DNA of 8,052 bases from Ghiorsea sp. Lineage in GTDB: Bacteria > Pseudomonadota > Zetaproteobacteria > Mariprofundales > Mariprofundaceae. The stretch's first letter is position 1; each line of letters begins with the position of its first letter. A model generated the notes under the pieces. That model had not been told where the DNA came from. It searched no databases and saw only the letters and a list, made by a program, of their open reading frames with translations. This document shows, in pieces, positions 6,567-8,052 of the stretch. The position numbers and the translations under genes are program-made. The stretch lies in NCBI GenBank assembly GCA_027019685.1, contig JALUWH010000235.1, positions 1-8,052 of the forward strand. The letters run 5' to 3'.

Positions 6567-7211
6567 ATGAAATTATTCTTTTCAGTAGGCGCAATGCCTC
6601 AAGTTGGCAAAAAAGCATGGCGATTACAAGATGATGGCACTTGGCGCAGCTGTACGCCAGGTGAGCCTTTAAAAGAGCATGATGCCAAACTCACCGATAA
6701 AAAAGAAGTCAGCAATTGGATTAATGTTCGTTTGGTTGAAGACAAAGAAACAGGTCTAAAAGCAAAGGGCAAAGTCAGGTTGTTTGATTTTTTTGTAAGC
6801 GGTATTTTATCGTATGTCACCGTGCATCGCTTATCCCCTGCCCCTGTCCCTGATAAGGCGCAGATGATAAACGCCATTGCCCAGGCCGAAGTTGGCAAGC
6901 CTTGGTTATTGTATATCGACCTTGCAGGCAACTTTCGTATGCTAAACAGCGATGAAACACCCATTATTGCCAACCCAGACATCGCCGTACGCGGTGAAAT
7001 CGCTTCATCAGAAGCTTTTATCGGCAAACAAGCTGCCCAAAACACTGAAAAAATGGATGAGCTTTACCTTCAATTCATTGCAGGCTGGTTAACCCACTTA
7101 GAAACCCGCCGATTATCCGTCTTTATCCCTGAAACCAAAGATATTCATTCACTTGAAGATTGCATTGAGAAAATCAAAGCTTGGAAACATGAGGAACTAC
7201 CTAATACCTAA
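6567..7211 (+). CDS. Uncharacterised 214-residue protein downstream of rnd
   Basis: I do not recognise this family. The ATG at 6567 is preceded by a near-ideal GAGG with a 7-nt spacer, which overlaps the rnd stop codon region, so it is very likely a real gene translated from the rnd message. The N-terminus KLFFSVGAMPQVGKKAWRL shows no signal peptide. Residues 70-90 (VRLFDFFVSGILSYVTVHRL) are hydrophobic but interrupted by charged residues and look like a buried strand-helix rather than a sure membrane span. Later parts include PWLLYIDLAGNFRML (112-126) and a C-terminal helical portion (145-214) with LYLQFIAGWLTHLETRRLSVF. No cysteine pair, Walker motif or catalytic signature is evident; Cys29 and Cys199 are isolated. 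A soluble cytoplasmic protein is likely. Coding is well supported by start site and length; function is not known. Confidence 0.85.
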   Translation: MKLFFSVGAMPQVGKKAWRLQDDGTWRSCTPGEPLKEHDAKLTDKKEVSNWINVRLVEDKETGLKAKGKVRLFDFFVSGILSYVTVHRLSPAPVPDKAQMINAIAQAEVGKPWLLYIDLAGNFRMLNSDETPIIANPDIAVRGEIASSEAFIGKQAAQNTEKMDELYLQFIAGWLTHLETRRLSVFIPETKDIHSLEDCIEKIKAWKHEELPNT

Positions 7212-7234
7212 TCCATTAAAGCTACTCAATACAT

Positions 7235-7266
7235 TAGTTGACCAACTAGACCAACCTTGGTACATT
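7235..7266 (+). promoter_or_regulatory. Promoter and probable operator of the toxin-antitoxin pair
   Basis: TTGACC (7238-7243, five of six to the sigma-70 -35) is followed by exactly 17 nt and TACATT (7261-7266, four of six to the -10). Two inverted repeats cover it: TAGTTG-AC-CAACTA (7235-7248) over the -35, and ACCAA-CC-TTGGT (7250-7261) in the spacer, ending at the first base of the -10. The antitoxin ATG lies 29 nt beyond the -10. Phd/YefM antitoxins usually repress their own operon by binding short palindromes at the promoter, so this is the natural operator. Binding is inferred. Confidence 0.65.
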
Positions 7267-7284
7267 CAACCTAAATATCATACT

Positions 7285-7289
7285 GGAGG
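7285..7289 (+). promoter_or_regulatory. Strong ribosome binding site of the antitoxin gene
   Basis: GGAGG stands 6 nt before the antitoxin ATG, the best Shine-Dalgarno site in the window. The toxin gene behind it has only a weak GGTGA. That difference would favour excess antitoxin over toxin, as expected for a type II pair. Confidence 0.8.
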
Positions 7290-7295
7290 TTTATC

Positions 7296-7523
7296 ATGAT
7301 TGTGAACATTTCCGAAGCCAAAGCTCAATTATCCAAGCTAGTTAACATGGCTTATCATGGTGAAAAGGTTGTGATTGCAAAAAACAATACACCGCTGGTT
7401 GATTTGGTGGTGCACCAGTCTGAGGGCAAACGTAAACTTGGCTTGCTGCAAGGCTCTTTTACTGTACCTGATGATATTTTAGATGAAGATGATGACATCA
7501 ACACCATGTTTTATGGTGAATAA
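7296..7523 (+). CDS. Type II antitoxin, Phd/YefM family
   Basis: This 75-residue protein should neutralise the PIN toxin encoded directly after it and repress their shared promoter. The N-terminal MIVNISEAKAQLSKLV (1-16) is the typical Phd/YefM DNA-binding start, followed by GEKVVIAKNNTPLVDLV (22-38), the conserved strand pair of the dimer fold. The C-terminal part KLGLLQGSFTVPDD (48-60 region) and the acidic ILDEDDD ending in FYGE is the usual toxin-binding tail of antitoxins paired with PIN proteins. It has a GGAGG ribosome site and its own promoter with overlapping palindromes. Its stop codon shares one base with the toxin ATG (TAATG). Length and motifs are intact, so the module looks functional; the exact subfamily name was not resolved. 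Confidence 0.92.
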   Translation: MIVNISEAKAQLSKLVNMAYHGEKVVIAKNNTPLVDLVVHQSEGKRKLGLLQGSFTVPDDILDEDDDINTMFYGE

Positions 7524-7897
7524 TGATGCACATCATTATTGATACACATATTTTCTTATGGGCAATCGCCGAACCACATAAAATCAAGCCTGAAAAACGA
7601 GCACAACTCGAAACACCAACCAATACCATTTTTGTCAGCGCAGTAAGCATCACCGAAATTATGATTAAAGCATCTATGGGTAAGCTTCATATCAATTTCG
7701 ACCCTGTGGCTGCTGCCAAAGAAAGTGGTTTTGAATTGCTCCCTCTAACTGGTGAAGATGCATTACCCCTTCAAGACTTACCTTTTCATCATAAAGACCC
7801 TTTTGACCGTATGTTGATTGCACAAAGTATATCAAGAAACTATGCGCTTATGTCTGATGATAAAAAATTTAGTGCTTACGATTGTAAGCTGATTTAA
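7523..7897 (+). CDS. PIN-domain toxin ribonuclease (VapC-like, COG3744 type)
   Basis: PIN toxins are magnesium-dependent ribonucleases that stop growth by cutting RNA, often tRNA or rRNA, when their antitoxin is lost. The 124-residue protein carries the acidic set: Asp7 in IIDTHIFLW, Glu45 in SAVSITEI, Asp92 and Asp95 in HKDPFDRMLIAQS, and Asp112/Asp113 in MSDDKKF. These motifs and the Phd-type partner are characteristic of the COG3744 branch rather than of classic AbrB-linked VapC. The start overlaps the antitoxin stop by one base, implying translational coupling. The second ATG at 7526 is equally possible: it lies 6 nt after GGTGA and puts the first Asp at residue 6, as usual in the family. 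No catalytic residue is missing. The RNA target cannot be read from the sequence. Confidence 0.92.
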   Translation: MMHIIIDTHIFLWAIAEPHKIKPEKRAQLETPTNTIFVSAVSITEIMIKASMGKLHINFDPVAAAKESGFELLPLTGEDALPLQDLPFHHKDPFDRMLIAQSISRNYALMSDDKKFSAYDCKLI

Positions 7898-7914
7898 TTT
7901 CTAAGGAACACTCT

Positions 7915-8052
7915 ATGACTTTTACACCTCAAAAAATCATGACCATCAATATGAACGGTATTCGTGCCGCCTCGCGCAAAGGCTTTTGGGATTGGTTTGC
8001 CCCGCAAGATGTGGATGTACTTTGCATTCAAGAGCTGAAAGCCAAAGAAGAG
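7915..8052 (+). CDS. xthA: Exodeoxyribonuclease III, N-terminal 46 residues (partial at right edge)
   Basis: This is the start of an exonuclease III-type AP endonuclease, which cuts DNA at abasic sites in base excision repair. The frame is open to the window edge. Visible motifs are TINMNGIRAASRKGF (10-24), where Asn12 corresponds to the metal- and phosphate-site Asn of the family, and DVLCIQELKA (34-43) with the metal-binding Glu40. Most relatives read QETK here, so Leu41 is a small variation. AAGGA lies 7-8 nt before the ATG. The gene begins 17 nt after the toxin stop with no terminator between, so it may be read partly from the toxin-antitoxin promoter. It could equally be annotated exoA; without the C-terminus the subfamily is not settled. 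Confidence 0.92.
   Translation, partial: MTFTPQKIMTINMNGIRAASRKGFWDWFAPQDVDVLCIQELKAKEE

Noticed and set aside
6599..7045. A 148-codon open frame on the minus strand inside the 214-residue gene
   Set aside because: Antisense frame without a good ribosome site; the plus-strand gene has the better start and continues the rnd operon.

Overview
The window comes from a Gram-negative bacterium, most likely a proteobacterium. A lipobox lipoprotein, a bacterial-type AspRS, an RNase D with two HRDC-like regions and a YbeL-type zinc ribbon all fit this. No single marker fixes the genus. A marine or zetaproteobacterial-like lineage is possible, but that is only an impression from gene content and moderate-to-low GC.

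Left part (1-5241, all minus strand): six genes read right to left as a probable operon: aspS, a small DUF4398-like lipoprotein, a 287-residue protein ending in a YbeL-type zinc ribbon, dapE, queF and dapF. dapF runs off the left edge. Gaps are 11, 39, 45, 6 and 7 nt, with no convincing internal terminator. The genes make Asp-tRNA, meso-diaminopimelate (dapE and dapF, late lysine and peptidoglycan precursor steps) and the queuosine precursor preQ1 (queF). AspRS has His31 and Ala82 at the positions that separate non-discriminating from discriminating enzymes. It may therefore charge both tRNA-Asp and tRNA-Asn, which are both queuosine-type tRNAs.

Centre (5242-5350): a 109-nt divergent intergenic region that must hold the start signals for aspS (minus) and rnd (plus).

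Right part (5351-8052, plus strand): rnd (RNase D), a 214-residue protein I do not recognise that starts 10 nt after it, a type II toxin-antitoxin pair (Phd/YefM antitoxin and PIN toxin) with its own promoter overlapped by small inverted repeats, and the beginning of an exodeoxyribonuclease III gene running off the right edge. The toxin-antitoxin pair lies between housekeeping RNA- and DNA-processing genes and is the only clearly accessory element.

Most of the window is ordinary core genome. The points most worth a second look are the non-discriminating signature in AspRS, the compact DapF, the uncharacterised proteins in the two operons, and the promoter-operator structure of the toxin-antitoxin pair. 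No RNA genes, CRISPR arrays, insertion sequences or origins were seen.
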